DNA from: Pycnopodia helianthoides
Taxonomy: Eukaryota > Echinodermata > Asteroidea > Forcipulatida > Asteriidae
Reading direction: 5' to 3'
NCBI GenBank assembly: GCA_032158295.1
Contig: CM063247.1
Coordinates: forward strand, 10,668,675 to 10,732,674
Length of the DNA: 64,000 nucleotides
A program made the translations under genes and the position numbers. How positions within the stretch are numbered: position 1 is the first letter of the stretch; each line of letters opens with the position of its first letter. This document shows, in pieces, positions 50,301 to 58,302 of this stretch. A model generated the notes under the pieces. That model made no database searches. It was given only the letters and a program-made list of their open reading frames with translations, and had not been told where the DNA came from.

Positions 50301-53300
50301 AACATCGAACATAATTGGACACAGTCCCTACCTGATTACGTATATTGAGTTTGCCCATACTTTGGGTTTTTCTGTATACCGCACCTAAACCTGAACAGTT
50401 CTTCATCGGCTTCGCTTCACATGTACGCATCTTCACACTGACCCAGAAATGGGTCTGGTCCCCTGTTACCCGGATTTAGGTAAATTCTGACCGTACAAAC
50501 CTTAATAAAAAGCCTAAGTCCAGAAAAATATTGAAAACTTGTTTTTAATTAAAAAAAATTTTTGGTCGGTAATCCTTTTAGAGATAATTAACTCCATAGA
50601 TTTTCTGATGAAGTAATGTCAGTAAGGTATCCTTTTTTCTATTTTTTTTTTAATACAAAGTCAATAACATCGAACATAATTGGACACAGTCCCTACCTGA
50701 TTACGTATATTGAGTTTGCCCATACTTTGGGTTTTTCTGTATACCGCACCTAAACCTGAACAGTTCTTCATCGGCTTCGCTTCACATGTACGCATCTTCA
50801 CACTGACCCAGAAATGGGTCTGGTCCCCTGTTACCCGGATTTAGGTAAATTCTGACCGTACAAACCTTAATAAAAAGCCTAAGTCCAGAAAAATATTGAA
50901 AACTTGTTTTTAATTTAAAAAAATTTTTGGTCGGTAATCCTTTTAGAGATAATTAACTCCATAGATTTTCTGATGATTTAGTGTCCGTAAGGTATCCTTT
51001 TTTCTATTTTTTGTTTAATACAAAATCAATAACATCGAACATAATTGGACACAGTCCCTACCTGATTACGTATACTGAGTTTGCCCATACTTTGGGTTTT
51101 TCTGTATACCGCACCTAAACCTGAACAGTTCTTCATCGGCTTCGCTTCACATGTACGCATCTTCACACTGACCCAGAAATGGGTCTGGTCCCCTGTTACC
51201 CGGATTTAGGTAAATTCTGACCGTACAAACCTTAATAAAAAGCCTAAGTCCAGAAAAATATTGAAAACTTGTTTTTAATTTAAAAAAATTTTTGGTCGGT
51301 AATCCTTTTAGAGATAATTAACTCCATAGATTTTCTGATGATTTAGTGTCCGTAAGGTATCCTTTTTTCTATTTTTTGTTTAATACAAAATCAATAACAT
51401 CGAACATAATTGGACACAGTCCCTACCTGATTACGTATACTGAGTTTGCCCATACTTTGGGTTTTTCTGTATACCGCACCTAAACCTGAACAGTTCTTCA
51501 TCGGCTTCGCTTCACATGTAGGCATCTTCACACTGACCCAGAATTGGGTCTGGTCCCCTGTTACCCGGATTTGGGTCAATTCTGACCCGGTAGTTATCTG
51601 ACCCGGAGTATAAAGTGCTAGTATAGGGCGCATCTGGCGAGGCCTTTGTTTCATTACCAGATAGATTCGCAATACAGTAAAATAAAGATATAAAATTCTG
51701 TAAGCATGCCTGTTTAAGTCACACTCTTGACCTGCTGTTATTGGTGGACATACCAATGTTTGATACAGCAATAAAAACAAGATTATTGGAACGTTTTCTA
51801 CTGAACCATGACGTTCTGAGCTGTCTGCAAATAATTCTTATTTATAGGCACCATTATAAAGAAAGTTACAGTTAAGGTCACACGTGAAAGTTTTTGCTGA
51901 ACACAGTGTCTACTTGCTGAGAAAACTGCCAAAAAAGTCACGGTATTTTCACAAGAACGTCCAATCCATCCACGTTTAGCGAGGTGACAGTGAGACACAC
52001 ACTGCATCTCTGGCCGCAACATTCAAGAACGTACACCAACTCTCAGAATTCAGACAAACTCAGATTTAAATGTTTTGGGGTGAAAAAGTATCCAAACCAT
52101 TTTACTTCGAAGGGAATCTAGAGTGCTTCTAACCAAGTAAGATATTATGGTTATTCATTTTTTTTTAGTATTTACCAATGTATTACCCTACCTTTTAACT
52201 TGTTTCGGCATTTCACAAACAAACAAAGTGGATATATATTCGGTTTTCGGTAACACTATGTGTATAAATTTCTACTTTGCTGTGTAGATTTTGTTCCTTA
52301 GAAGACTTGTCTTGCTGTTTGTTCTACAACCGCGTTCTGAAAAGAACTGTCCTGCTTATTAACTGGGCGGGAGGTAGGAAATTGGCCTGGACTACTACCT
52401 TAGCTACTACCTCAACGTTTCGACTAGCTAGCTCTAGACATCGTCAGGAGACTGAAGAGTGTAAGACATGTTGGTCTATTTAAACGAAGTGAATTTATGT
52501 TGGTGGATAAGAAACAAACGCATCTGTGGAAAAACAATCACGTTAATACTAACTTGACAAAATACCTCCCTCGCGGTATCTTCGTAAAAACTTGTAGCGA
52601 TGATCCGTGCGTCTTTTCCCTGCAACGGTAGAACACAAAAATATCGTTAAAGTTTTAATGATGATTATTAAAGCATTGATCTATGTATATACCTTTGTAA
52701 TATCTGAATGTACTTTTTTATTTTGTTTTGTAAGTTAGAATAAATTATTACAATTATCCCTTTTTTTATGTTTACCTAACATTTTTAACGCGTTTATTAA
52801 TATTTTTTATTTCCCGAAACTTTTTTAAATTTTCATTTTTATTTAATGTTAGAGTAACTGTTGTCTTTGTTGATCAACTTAGTTTTAGTCCTTAACCTTT
52901 TTGTTTGGTAATTAAAACCGAAATGAACTGAACTGTAATCATTGAGTTGAATAGTAGAATGGGAAAAGGGAATTAAAGTATTGTCTAATCACTCGAGAAC
53001 TGCTTTCAGTTTCATATTCAACCATACTCCCCAAAGTTCTATACCTTGGGTAGCTATAATTCGTGTATTACCTTGAGACGCAATAAAGACTCGTAGGGGT
53101 CATTCAAGAAACTCTCAGCAAGGATTATGGAGAAATTACTGACCAGTGCCTCATCGTTGACTGCCGTCATTCTCTGGTGATGATGAATGATCACACGGTA
53201 GTTGTGTCAATTATTGTACAAAGGAACACAATCACACAAATCGTCATCGACACCGCAAAGTAGCACGCTAGTTAAAAAGCTAGTAAAAAACTTGCAATCA

Positions 53301-56300
53301 AAGAAAACAGCGTCTGAAGTTGAACGGTTAATTTTTTTCGTTCGACGGAGATTATTTTTGTATGAACGAACAAAGGTTTTTCATTTTTTTTAACCTACGT
53401 CCTTTGATAGCTCCGTAGAAAACACATCTGTTCAAAATAAATTGTGTGTCATCTTTTGTAAACGATTGACCAAAGAAAAAAGTTTTCTTTGAAAGGGCAC
53501 CAAAAGGAAATTTACCAATTGCTAGTGGTTTACCTTTTGTAGCCCGTAACTTTAGTATAATTAAAATGTAAAAAGGACTTTAGTTTCCTCTGTGCTATAC
53601 ATACCGTTAGGTGAGGTTCTCCTGCCTGGTGCAGTATGGCAACCTTTCCCCAGCCGAACTGCCGAATGATCTCGGCGAAAGCTGTCCCGAAAGAGGCCGA
53701 CGACAGCATTCGATAGATGTGGGGGTACTTCTCGCGGTCACGTAGAACCGGTGTTGAGGCCCCATTGACATCTGATGTGCCGCAAATTAAATATAATAAT
53801 AAATAAATAAATAAACAAATAAATAAATAAATAAAAATTATTCCATTGCTAAACTGGATTTAACGTAAGCAATTGATAATATGTAGACATTGTGACTGTA
53901 AATTGGTGAGTTGGGGACTTGGACAATTCAAATGGCGCCCTTTAGGGACCATAAGTGTTTGATCCTGAGTAATTTGATTCACCGATGGATTTTCTCTATG
54001 GCTGAATAAAGTCATAGTTGTTCTGATACCGGTAGTTACTCGTTTAGTGTCAAATTAATGACATATGTTTCTTTACATGCTCGTCTACAATGATATACAT
54101 AATTCGGCAGTTTTGGGCCAGTAATATACTTCATGTTAAAAAAGAATTGCTTCCGCTGATCTCTTGTTTCTGATAACTTTTCAGAAAGGCTGACTCACCT
54201 CAACGATGTTCCACTTTCCAATTACTTCAGCTAACACTGACGTCAATGAAGACCTAACAGGACCGTAGATGGCAACCTTGACTGGAGGTGTGTAGATAAA
54301 CTCATAGAATCTGTTCAAGGCCGTAGGAACGTTGTTCTGAAAGTGAAACGACAACCAGAAGTTTGAGAAAGGTTTGCGTACCATTTTGTTACAGTTGTTG
54401 CATAGAGAGGTTTCGCAACCGTACGGATACGGATACGGGTACAGGGGTCGATTTCACAAAACTCTTCCTAACTTAGGACTAGTCTTAGGCAATGCTAAGA
54501 GATAGGACTAGTCCTAAGTACTGGTCCTAACTTAGGACTAGTCCTATCTCTTAGCATTGCCTGGGACTAGTCCTAAGTTAGGAAGAGTTTTGTGAAATCG
54601 ACCCCTGCAGGTACGCTAACCGTATCCGTTCACGTTGGATGCGCGTCAGATTTTGTATTGCGATCATTATGTGTAAGGCATAGGCCAAATTAGAGATACA
54701 CGTTGGCTAAGGTTTTGCGAGCAAAACGAGTCAAAACTAAAAAGAGAAAAATGTTCTTGTTACGGTAGAGATTTTAATTTTTTAATAAAGAAACATGCAG
54801 CATTGGGGGTATTCCGAAGCTGCTGCAGACTGCGAGTGCGGGAAAGGGTCCCAGACTATGGACCACCTACTTAACTATGGCTCGCTGCATAACACCAGCC
54901 CTGCACCGTTGGAGACTTGCAGAGGCCGATGACACCGCACTTCAAGTTGCCCAGCATTGGCAAGCAGTTGTGTGATGATGCGATATGATGGTCATTGTAC
55001 CTAAGAAGTCTGAGGAAACCTGTAATGTTTGCGCTTACTGTGATCCCCAAAACACCAGGGTCCTATTTCATACAGCTGCTTGAAAACATTAAGTAGCTAG
55101 AGGCACAACCACATTTATGCTGACTGTAATAATGTTGCCAACCCAAATACCATGTCACATGTACAATCTGTGACTGGTATCCTGCTTATTCTTGCTAAGC
55201 AATACAATTTAAGCAATATGTTCCTTCTTTGCTTTAATCAAGTGCCCACAATATTGCACTGTAATGCTAACTATCCGAGATTCTACAATGGAAGTTGTTT
55301 CTATCCACCTAAATATCCAACTGAAGTGAGAAAATGGGGCTCTTCCACTTAATGACTCTACTTAATTATGCTGCTTTCTTTTCCTGACACTGATTATTGA
55401 ATTTTACTTATGATACACTCTAAAAAAAACTCCCGGGTCAGAATTGACCCAGATTTCGTGACACTGGGGCCTGACACATTACAAAAAGGGGGATTTTAAC
55501 TCGGACTATGCGTCTACTTCATCCATTCCTTCTGCCATTTTGACACAGATTCCACAAATGGGTCAGACCCCGCTGGACCTTGAATCCAGAAAGTAGCTAG
55601 AACTCCTACCGGGGGGTTTCAAGAGTGTACGATTGGATTTAATAGATAGTTCCCAGTAGACGCCATCTTTACGGGCAAATTGCATTTTGGCTTGCAGGTG
55701 CGTCAAACGCTCAACTTATTAACGCAGCCGCGTTGTTCACTGACCAATCCTGCAATGAGTTTCGTGAAATGCGCGCTTGTTGCACGCCGTTCTCACACGA
55801 AACGCACGACTGTTTGTTCTAAACTGCCCGTAAAGATGGCCGATTTACGTCATACTGCAACCTATCTTTACATTTATTGACAGTATGTGCGAACAAATCT
55901 GCAGATGCTTTGAAAAAAGGATATCGCTAAATGATACTGTTTTTCCAGATGCGCGTTCGTGTATAATTACTCCCTCATTACACTGAGTGCTCATCACTAT
56001 GAGTTTGGCCAGTTGCACGGAAGCTTCACAAGATGCGTGTGTTTGACAAAAATTGTTTTCATAACGTACAGTATTTGACAATTTACATTATTTTATTTAT
56101 TTATTTATTCAGACCCAACAGCACAATAAAGCGCCAATGCCAGGATGAATAGGGAACTAGAAGAATTACATGTGGCAGGAAATTATCAATGGGTAAAACC
56201 CACTAAATCAGGCAGGGACTGAAAAGCCAATTCACATGCCAGGCTCCAGATGTCTAAGGTGGGATTCGAACCGGGCTCATAGAGGGGAAATTACATTCAT

Positions 56301-57490
56301 AATGCCGGTCATATGGCACTTCTGGACCAGAAATATCAAATTTGGTGAAATCTCCTGACGATGACTAGAGCAAGCTAGTCGAAACGTTGAGACCAAAAAG
56401 AACTCACTCCGCGGCAGTGCAGTTAATTACGAGAAGTCCCCCCGATCCACAAAGCTAAAGTAGTAGTCCAGGCCGATTTCCTACCTCCCGCCCAGGTAGT
56501 AGTTAATAAGCAGGACAGTTCTTTTCAGAACTGAGAAGTCTCCCGAATTCCGAAAATCTACTCCGCGGTAGTAGAATAAATAGCAAGGCAAGTTCTCTAA
56601 AGAACAAATCTACACAGCAAGGAGATATTTTTACACATGGTGTTACCGCAAACCGAATATATATTGATACCTCACCATGCAATGCCTCAAAACCCATATT
56701 GGTGAAGCTTGTTAAGAATATTTTTACGAGACGAAGGAACCATAACACAACACCCTGCAAAGTCTACAAGGTGAGTTTGTGCATATTGCTGTGTTCTTTT
56801 ACGTGCAGTGCACAACACACAGGACCAGGGACTTGACATCCTATATCCGAAGGACGAAACGATAACAGATGAGTGTCTTGCTTAAGAACACAAGTGTCAA
56901 GACCGGGACTCGAACCCACACCCTGCTGATCAGAAACACCGGAACTTGAGTCGGGTGCGCTTGACCGCTCAGCCTTGACTGGTAAAAGGCAAGGACGGAG
57001 CCAGCCTAAGCCAACAAGAGCCATGGCTTAAAGTGTTGTCCTGAGCATTTGCACTGGTTACATCGGACTCTCTATCGGTTGCGTTTCCAAAGTCATTTTA
57101 TACCACAGTAACTTACCTTTGCAAAACATAGTCAACTTTATAGAAAATACAAGTAAATTTGATAAGGAAGAAAAAACACTAGTTTACATCTCGCAGAATT
57201 CCCGAAGGGAGAAAATGTGTTACACCTACCTCTGAATCGGCCCATTCCACGATAATTTCATAGCCTGGCAGGATATCACTTCTATTGTTGATGTCCGCAA
57301 CGGCTCGTTTAGAACCGGCCAGAGAGACGAGGCCAGACTGATATGTTCCGTTCATGACCGGCATGAGCCCGCCGATGTACAGGGGTGTGCGTTGGTGTGA
57401 GACATTTCTCGCACAACTGCCCAAGACGCCAGCTAACAATACGACCAGACAAAGAAAATTGACCGGCATCTTTACCAACTTGCCTGGCAC
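41153..57490 (-). CDS. GABA-B receptor-like class C GPCR, 17-exon gene
   Basis: Predicted plasma-membrane metabotropic receptor. Exons on the minus strand: 57490-57230, 54336-54199, 53771-53605, 53173-53072, 52619-52554, 50141-49953, 49370-49140, 48798-48735, 47363-47274, 46927-46771, 45868-45736, 44475-44368, 43555-43430, 42912-42767, 42128-41937, 41708-41615, 41302-41153. Nearly all junctions are canonical GT-AG and in phase; the sum is 2414 nt, one short of 805 codons. Order: signal peptide, Venus-flytrap ligand domain (exons 1-9), TM1 (exon 10), TM2 (11), TM3 (12), TM4 (13), TM5 (14), TM6-7 (15), tail (16-17). There is no cysteine-rich domain between flytrap and TM1, as in the GABA-B family. 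The TM5-TM6 stretch AWSTRNINVPGLNDSYYVG is very like vertebrate GABA-B2. No coiled coil is evident in the tail. Family assignment is firm; subtype and ligand are not. Confidence 0.93.
41615..41708 (-). CDS. GABA-B-like receptor exon 16 (proximal cytoplasmic tail, provisional)
   Basis: The acceptor GCTGTTTAG follows a pyrimidine-rich tract, and phase 2 from exon 15 is met. The frame reads SKRFKNRVASFSSIHKNAA then a basic run, a plausible cytoplasmic tail. It can end at a weak donor AAT|GTGTAC at 41614, in phase with exon 17, or simply read on four codons to a TAA at 41605-41603. Confidence 0.5.
41727..41850. mobile_element. SINE-like 'AGAGCTGCTTAAGCAG' repeat, copy 1
   Basis: CATAGAGCTGCTTAAGCAG, AACATTGCTTA, CAGCCAAGAATGGTACACGT and GGTATTCTGGCTGGTAA blocks recur at 46980-47130 and, more diverged, at 55065-55365. 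It lies in receptor intron 15, just upstream of exon 16. Confidence 0.55.
41937..42128 (-). CDS. GABA-B-like receptor exon 15 (TM6 and TM7)
   Basis: 192 bases, phase 2 in and 2 out, acceptor TTTCAG, donor AG|GTATAT. It encodes NINVPGLNDSYYVGLSIYNT, then TM6, a short loop and TM7 ending CMMFFP, equivalent to the LVFVPK end of vertebrate TM7. Confidence 0.93.
42215..42610 (+). mobile_element. 3' remnant of a non-LTR retrotransposon reverse transcriptase
   Basis: Translated fragments give TRLQKLQNNAARIIHKQPKH and, in another frame, CDVAFSVAGHRYWNSLSLNN followed by a Lys-rich end. These correspond to the LQxxQNxAAR and AFSVAGPRLWNSLP motifs at the C-terminus of many LINE proteins. Frameshifts and stops between them make it inactive. 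It lies in intron 14 of the receptor gene, antisense to it. Confidence 0.72.
42767..42912 (-). CDS. GABA-B-like receptor exon 14 (TM5)
   Basis: 146 bases, phase 0 in and 2 out, acceptor CACTCAG, donor AG|GTAGAA. Extracellular loop 2 holds VNCTSENNN, whose cysteine is expected to bond to the TM3 cysteine. TM5 is IWMMAMLVYKAFVVVFGAFL. A second in-frame acceptor six bases in would drop two residues. Confidence 0.92.
43430..43555 (-). CDS. GABA-B-like receptor exon 13 (TM4)
   Basis: 42 codons, phase 0 to 0, donor CAG|GTAGGC. It encodes DRYLFGIIAVLLLVDFAILI then PWQIVDPLRVEEV. WQIVDPL is a hallmark of GABA-B TM4 and the following loop. Confidence 0.94.
44082..44098. repeat. Poly-C run
   Basis: Uninterrupted C run in intron 12; similar G/C homopolymers occur at 26004-26016, 61957-61966 and 63586-63601. 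Confidence 0.85.
44368..44475 (-). CDS. GABA-B-like receptor exon 12 (TM3 and intracellular loop 2)
   Basis: 36 codons, phase 0 to 0. ARTWLLAVAFTLAFGGMFSK corresponds to the family's ARxWLLxxGFxLxxGxMFxK. It is followed by IWRVYSI and a lysine-rich loop KKTKKK. Confidence 0.94.
45317..45710. mobile_element. TTAA-flanked MITE, family B, copy 1
   Basis: TIR AGACACTGGACACTATTGG and its complement, TTAA at both ends. The internal hairpin is built on GAGGTCTCGAAATCAA and its complement. It lies in intron 11 of the receptor gene. Confidence 0.85.
45736..45868 (-). CDS. GABA-B-like receptor exon 11 (TM2)
   Basis: 133 bases, phase 2 in and 0 out, acceptor CTCCAG, donor AGA|GTAAGC. It reads SSPNINSFIACGIMLAYVCV, the family's SQPNLNNLxxxGCxLxY motif at TM2. 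It ends with the extracellular ESIC cysteine at the top of TM3. Confidence 0.93.
46771..46927 (-). CDS. GABA-B-like receptor exon 10 (TM1)
   Basis: 157 bases, phase 1 in and 2 out, acceptor CTGTAG, donor AA|GTGAGT. The linker GGHPPYDSDITVTIVD is equivalent to the family's GGSPPxDxT. TM1 follows (SIVASMSVLASLGIILALAF) and ends in the basic FWKRKHK. Confidence 0.93.
46980..47130. mobile_element. SINE-like repeat, copy 2
   Basis: GTAGAGCTGCTTCTAAGCAG start and the CAGGATACCAGTTACAGATG block, in receptor intron 9. Confidence 0.55.
47274..47363 (-). CDS. GABA-B-like receptor exon 9 (end of flytrap domain)
   Basis: 90 bases, phase 1 in and 1 out, donor G|GTGAGT. It encodes GEEISVGTFDSIKKKLHWS then IPVDNLWFYSG, leading directly into exon 10 as in GABA-B receptors. 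The acceptor is a less usual CAAG, and a 45-bp minisatellite begins only about 59 bases upstream of it. Confidence 0.88.
47422..48090. repeat. 45-bp minisatellite in receptor intron 8
   Basis: Nearly 15 units. Each holds CTACCCTCATGGTAG, a five-base stem with a five-base loop, then ACGATCTG and CCCTCAAGATCAACTCGAC. As 45 is a multiple of three, three long frames stay open: 293 and 254 codons on plus, 223 on minus. The minus-strand frames are not in phase with exon 9. Confidence 0.95.
48735..48798 (-). CDS. GABA-B-like receptor exon 8 (flytrap)
   Basis: 64 bases, phase 0 in and phase 1 out, donor G|GTAAGT. It reads GPVNFTKAGYRLGNLLVEQN, the GxVxFxxxGxR strand of class C flytrap domains, with an NFT sequon. 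Confidence 0.92.
49140..49370 (-). CDS. GABA-B-like receptor exon 7 (flytrap)
   Basis: 77 codons, phase 0 to 0, acceptor CTCCAG. The donor is TCG|GTGGGT: using the alternative GT three bases downstream would insert residues not present in relatives. LGYDGMWALANAMHDA matches the YDAIWALALAL helix, and the end FIGLS joins GPVNF in exon 8 to give the family's FxGxSGxVxF. Confidence 0.93.
49717..49945. mobile_element. MITE family C copy in receptor intron 6
   Basis: Begins GGTCAGAATTGCACCCGG and ends TTTCGACCCGGAAGTTTAG. It lies immediately 3' of exon 6; its edge is only a few bases from the exon 6 donor. Confidence 0.7.
49953..50141 (-). CDS. GABA-B-like receptor exon 6 (flytrap lobe 2)
   Basis: 63 codons, phase 0 to 0, acceptor ACTTAG and donor AAG|GTTAGA. 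It begins AFYLGLYGPNYVWMVLGYYD, which aligns without gaps to the family segment before KYVWFLIGWY. It carries an NCT sequon, and the helix EQLKTATEGYLAV is family-typical. The first 33 bases or so are copied three times upstream in a 365-bp tandem array. Confidence 0.92.
50117..51600. repeat. 365-bp tandem repeat in receptor intron 5, including part of exon 6
   Basis: Four units, the junctions GACCGTACAAACC at about 50489, 50854 and 51219. Each carries the exon 6 acceptor and its first 25-33 bases on one side, and a family C MITE end (CAGAAATGGGTCTGG) on the other. The last unit runs into intact MITE sequence at 51585-51612. Confidence 0.92.
52230..52480 (+). mobile_element. Dispersed repeat with TCGAAACGTT motif, copy 1
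   Basis: Matches the reverse complement of 56343-56680, including GCTGTGTAGAT, AAGAACTGTCCTGCTTATTA, GGGCGGGAGGTAGGAAAT and the end motif around AACGTTTCGACTAGCTAG. It lies in receptor intron 5. Confidence 0.65.
52554..52619 (-). CDS. GABA-B-like receptor exon 5 (flytrap lobe 2)
   Basis: 22 codons reading GKDARIIATSFYEDTAREVF then CQ, phase 0 to 0, acceptor TTGCAG and donor CAA|GTTAGT. DARII-FYE-AR-VFC is a signature of GABA-B receptors. The tyrosine of SFYED sits where GABA-B1 has a ligand-contact tyrosine. Confidence 0.92.
53072..53173 (-). CDS. GABA-B-like receptor exon 4 (flytrap)
   Basis: 34 codons, phase 0 to 0, acceptor CACCAG and donor AAG|GTAATA. It encodes an NFS glycosylation sequon and AESFLNDPYESLLRLK, equivalent to the family's SFxxDPxxxxxxLK segment that leads into lobe 2. 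Confidence 0.9.
53605..53771 (-). CDS. GABA-B-like receptor exon 3 (flytrap), one base out of phase
   Basis: Reads GASTPVLRDREKYPHIYRM then FAEIIRQFGWGKVAIL, clearly homologous to the GABA-B family. The acceptor is CAG at 53773-53772 and the donor ACG|GTATGT. With this acceptor the exon is one base short relative to exon 2. One more G in the G4 run (minus strand, 53763-53760) would restore frame and give MSMGAS, matching the family's LSYGSS. Confidence 0.88.
53790..53836. repeat. AAAT microsatellite
   Basis: About ten AAAT units with one AAAC, directly upstream of receptor exon 3 in the gene's direction. Confidence 0.9.
54199..54336 (-). CDS. GABA-B-like receptor exon 2 (flytrap lobe 1)
   Basis: 46 codons, phase 0 to 0, acceptor TTTCAG and donor GAG|GTGAGT. 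The motif VKVAIYGPVRSSLTSVLAE matches the strand-turn-helix where vertebrate receptors have a GCSS or GVCP motif, but the cysteine is absent here. The upstream Asp-x-x-Cys found in relatives is also absent. Confidence 0.92.
54442..54607. mobile_element. 166-bp near-perfect palindrome
   Basis: Two arms of about 80 bases, starting CAGGGGTCGATTTCACAAAA and ending with its complement. The arms contain repeated CCTAACTTAGGACTAGTCCT motifs. Foldback MITE by structure. It lies in intron 1, about 106 bases upstream of the exon 2 acceptor. Confidence 0.85.
55065..55365. mobile_element. SINE-like repeat, copy 3 (diverged)
   Basis: CATACAGCTGCTTGAAAAC start, AATACCATGTCACATGTACA and GACTGGTATCCTGCTTA blocks, in receptor intron 1. 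Confidence 0.45.
55425..55628. mobile_element. MITE family C copy in receptor intron 1
   Basis: Begins AAACTCCCGGGTCAGAATTG and ends in a degraded inverted copy (ACTCCTACCGGGGGGTTT). Confidence 0.65.
55642..55870. mobile_element. MITE family D, copy 2 (inverted, receptor intron 1)
   Basis: Nearly identical to 38752-38981 in the opposite orientation. Confidence 0.75.
56105..56295 (-). mobile_element. SINE-like fragment (receptor intron 1)
   Basis: Contains the B-box-like GGTTCGAATCCCACC on the minus strand, followed by AGACATCTGGAGCCTGGC. No A box is clear. Confidence 0.4.
56343..56680 (-). mobile_element. Dispersed repeat with TCGAAACGTT motif, copy 2
   Basis: A fuller copy of the element at 52230-52480, in receptor intron 1. 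The CTGACGA and GAAAC blocks flank a six-base stem; see findings. Confidence 0.65.
56780..56990 (-). mobile_element. SINE, tRNA-like head (receptor intron 1)
   Basis: The minus strand has GCTGAGCGGTCAAGCGCACC, then GGGTTCGAGTCCCGGTCTTG and an AAGACACTCATCTGTT block, the same family type as 35042-35380. Confidence 0.6.
57230..57490 (-). CDS. GABA-B-like receptor exon 1: signal peptide and start of flytrap domain
   Basis: 87 codons ending in phase 0 at GAG|GTAGGT. The start is the first ATG of the open frame; a second Met seven codons later (MPVNFLCLVVLLAG) could also begin the signal peptide, whose hydrophobic core is FLCLVVLLAGVLG. The first flytrap strand is YIGGLMPV, followed by an N-glycosylation sequon NGTY and the helix that reads KRAVADINNRSDILPGYEI, typical of the family. 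Confidence 0.92.
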
Positions 57491-57539
57491 CAGCTACAGC
57501 TTGGATGCATGTGACACAGCAATGCTATAGCATCACTTC

Positions 57540-57547
57540 TATTTATA
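57540..57547 (-). promoter_or_regulatory. Candidate TATA box of the receptor gene
   Basis: The minus strand reads GAGTATAAATAGAAG. TATAAATA lies 50 bases upstream of the first ATG, so transcription would begin around 57510 and give a very short 5' leader. This assumes no upstream noncoding exon. Confidence 0.45.
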
Positions 57548-57972
57548 CTCGTGTAGCACACTCACTCATGAGGAGTTCTGAGAGGGGTTATATTAGTATC
57601 GTAATGATTTTGTCCCCACTATACACAAGCGACCACTTACGGTACAAACGATTTCTTTTGACTGAAACCTGAGATAGAGGTACGTATTTCACGAAGGTAT
57701 TGTTGGTGCTTCCCGTTTTACCAATATTCAATTAACTCCTCATTGTGTGTTGGAAATAAAGAGCAGCGAACGCGGGATTTTGGTTTGAGCAAACGTGTCG
57801 GCATATATAAAGTACTCTTTGCACACGACGTCAACAACTCAAGCAGCACCCACACTGTATTTAAAGGTCGATCTGTCATTGGCTGAAAGTTGTGCGTGAC
57901 GTGTGCGCATGTCCACTTTTTGACCTTAGTGATGGTGGCCTACGCAAGGGGTCTATTCTTTCACAATATTGT

Positions 57973-58302
57973 TTAAAGGAACATTACAGAGTTGGTAAGA
58001 AAAAAAACTTGTAAAGTATACTTTTTGATCACAGATTTACATAAAACTTACACGGTCGAATGATGATGATAGTAGAAAACATCCCTTGAAATATTATATT
58101 TGAAATTATATGTCTGAAATAGCATGTTTGAGAAATGAATAAACTAATTTTCCGATGGGAGTTTATCGCTCAGTGAGCGTTTTATTCATTTGTTGAATCT
58201 ATATGATTTCATGCAAATGATGTATATGGTGGATTACATAAAGTGCTTACACTGCCAGCAACTGTTTTGTTAGCAAAAACCAATTCTGTAATGTTCCTTT
58301 AA
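57973..58302. mobile_element. MITE family A, copy 4, upstream of the receptor gene
   Basis: TTAA-flanked copy with an internal deletion, about 480 bp upstream of the receptor's first ATG. Confidence 0.85.

Noticed and set aside
51391..51780. 129-codon minus frame in receptor intron 5
   Set aside because: Runs across the 365-bp tandem unit and a MITE end; it matches no part of the receptor family.
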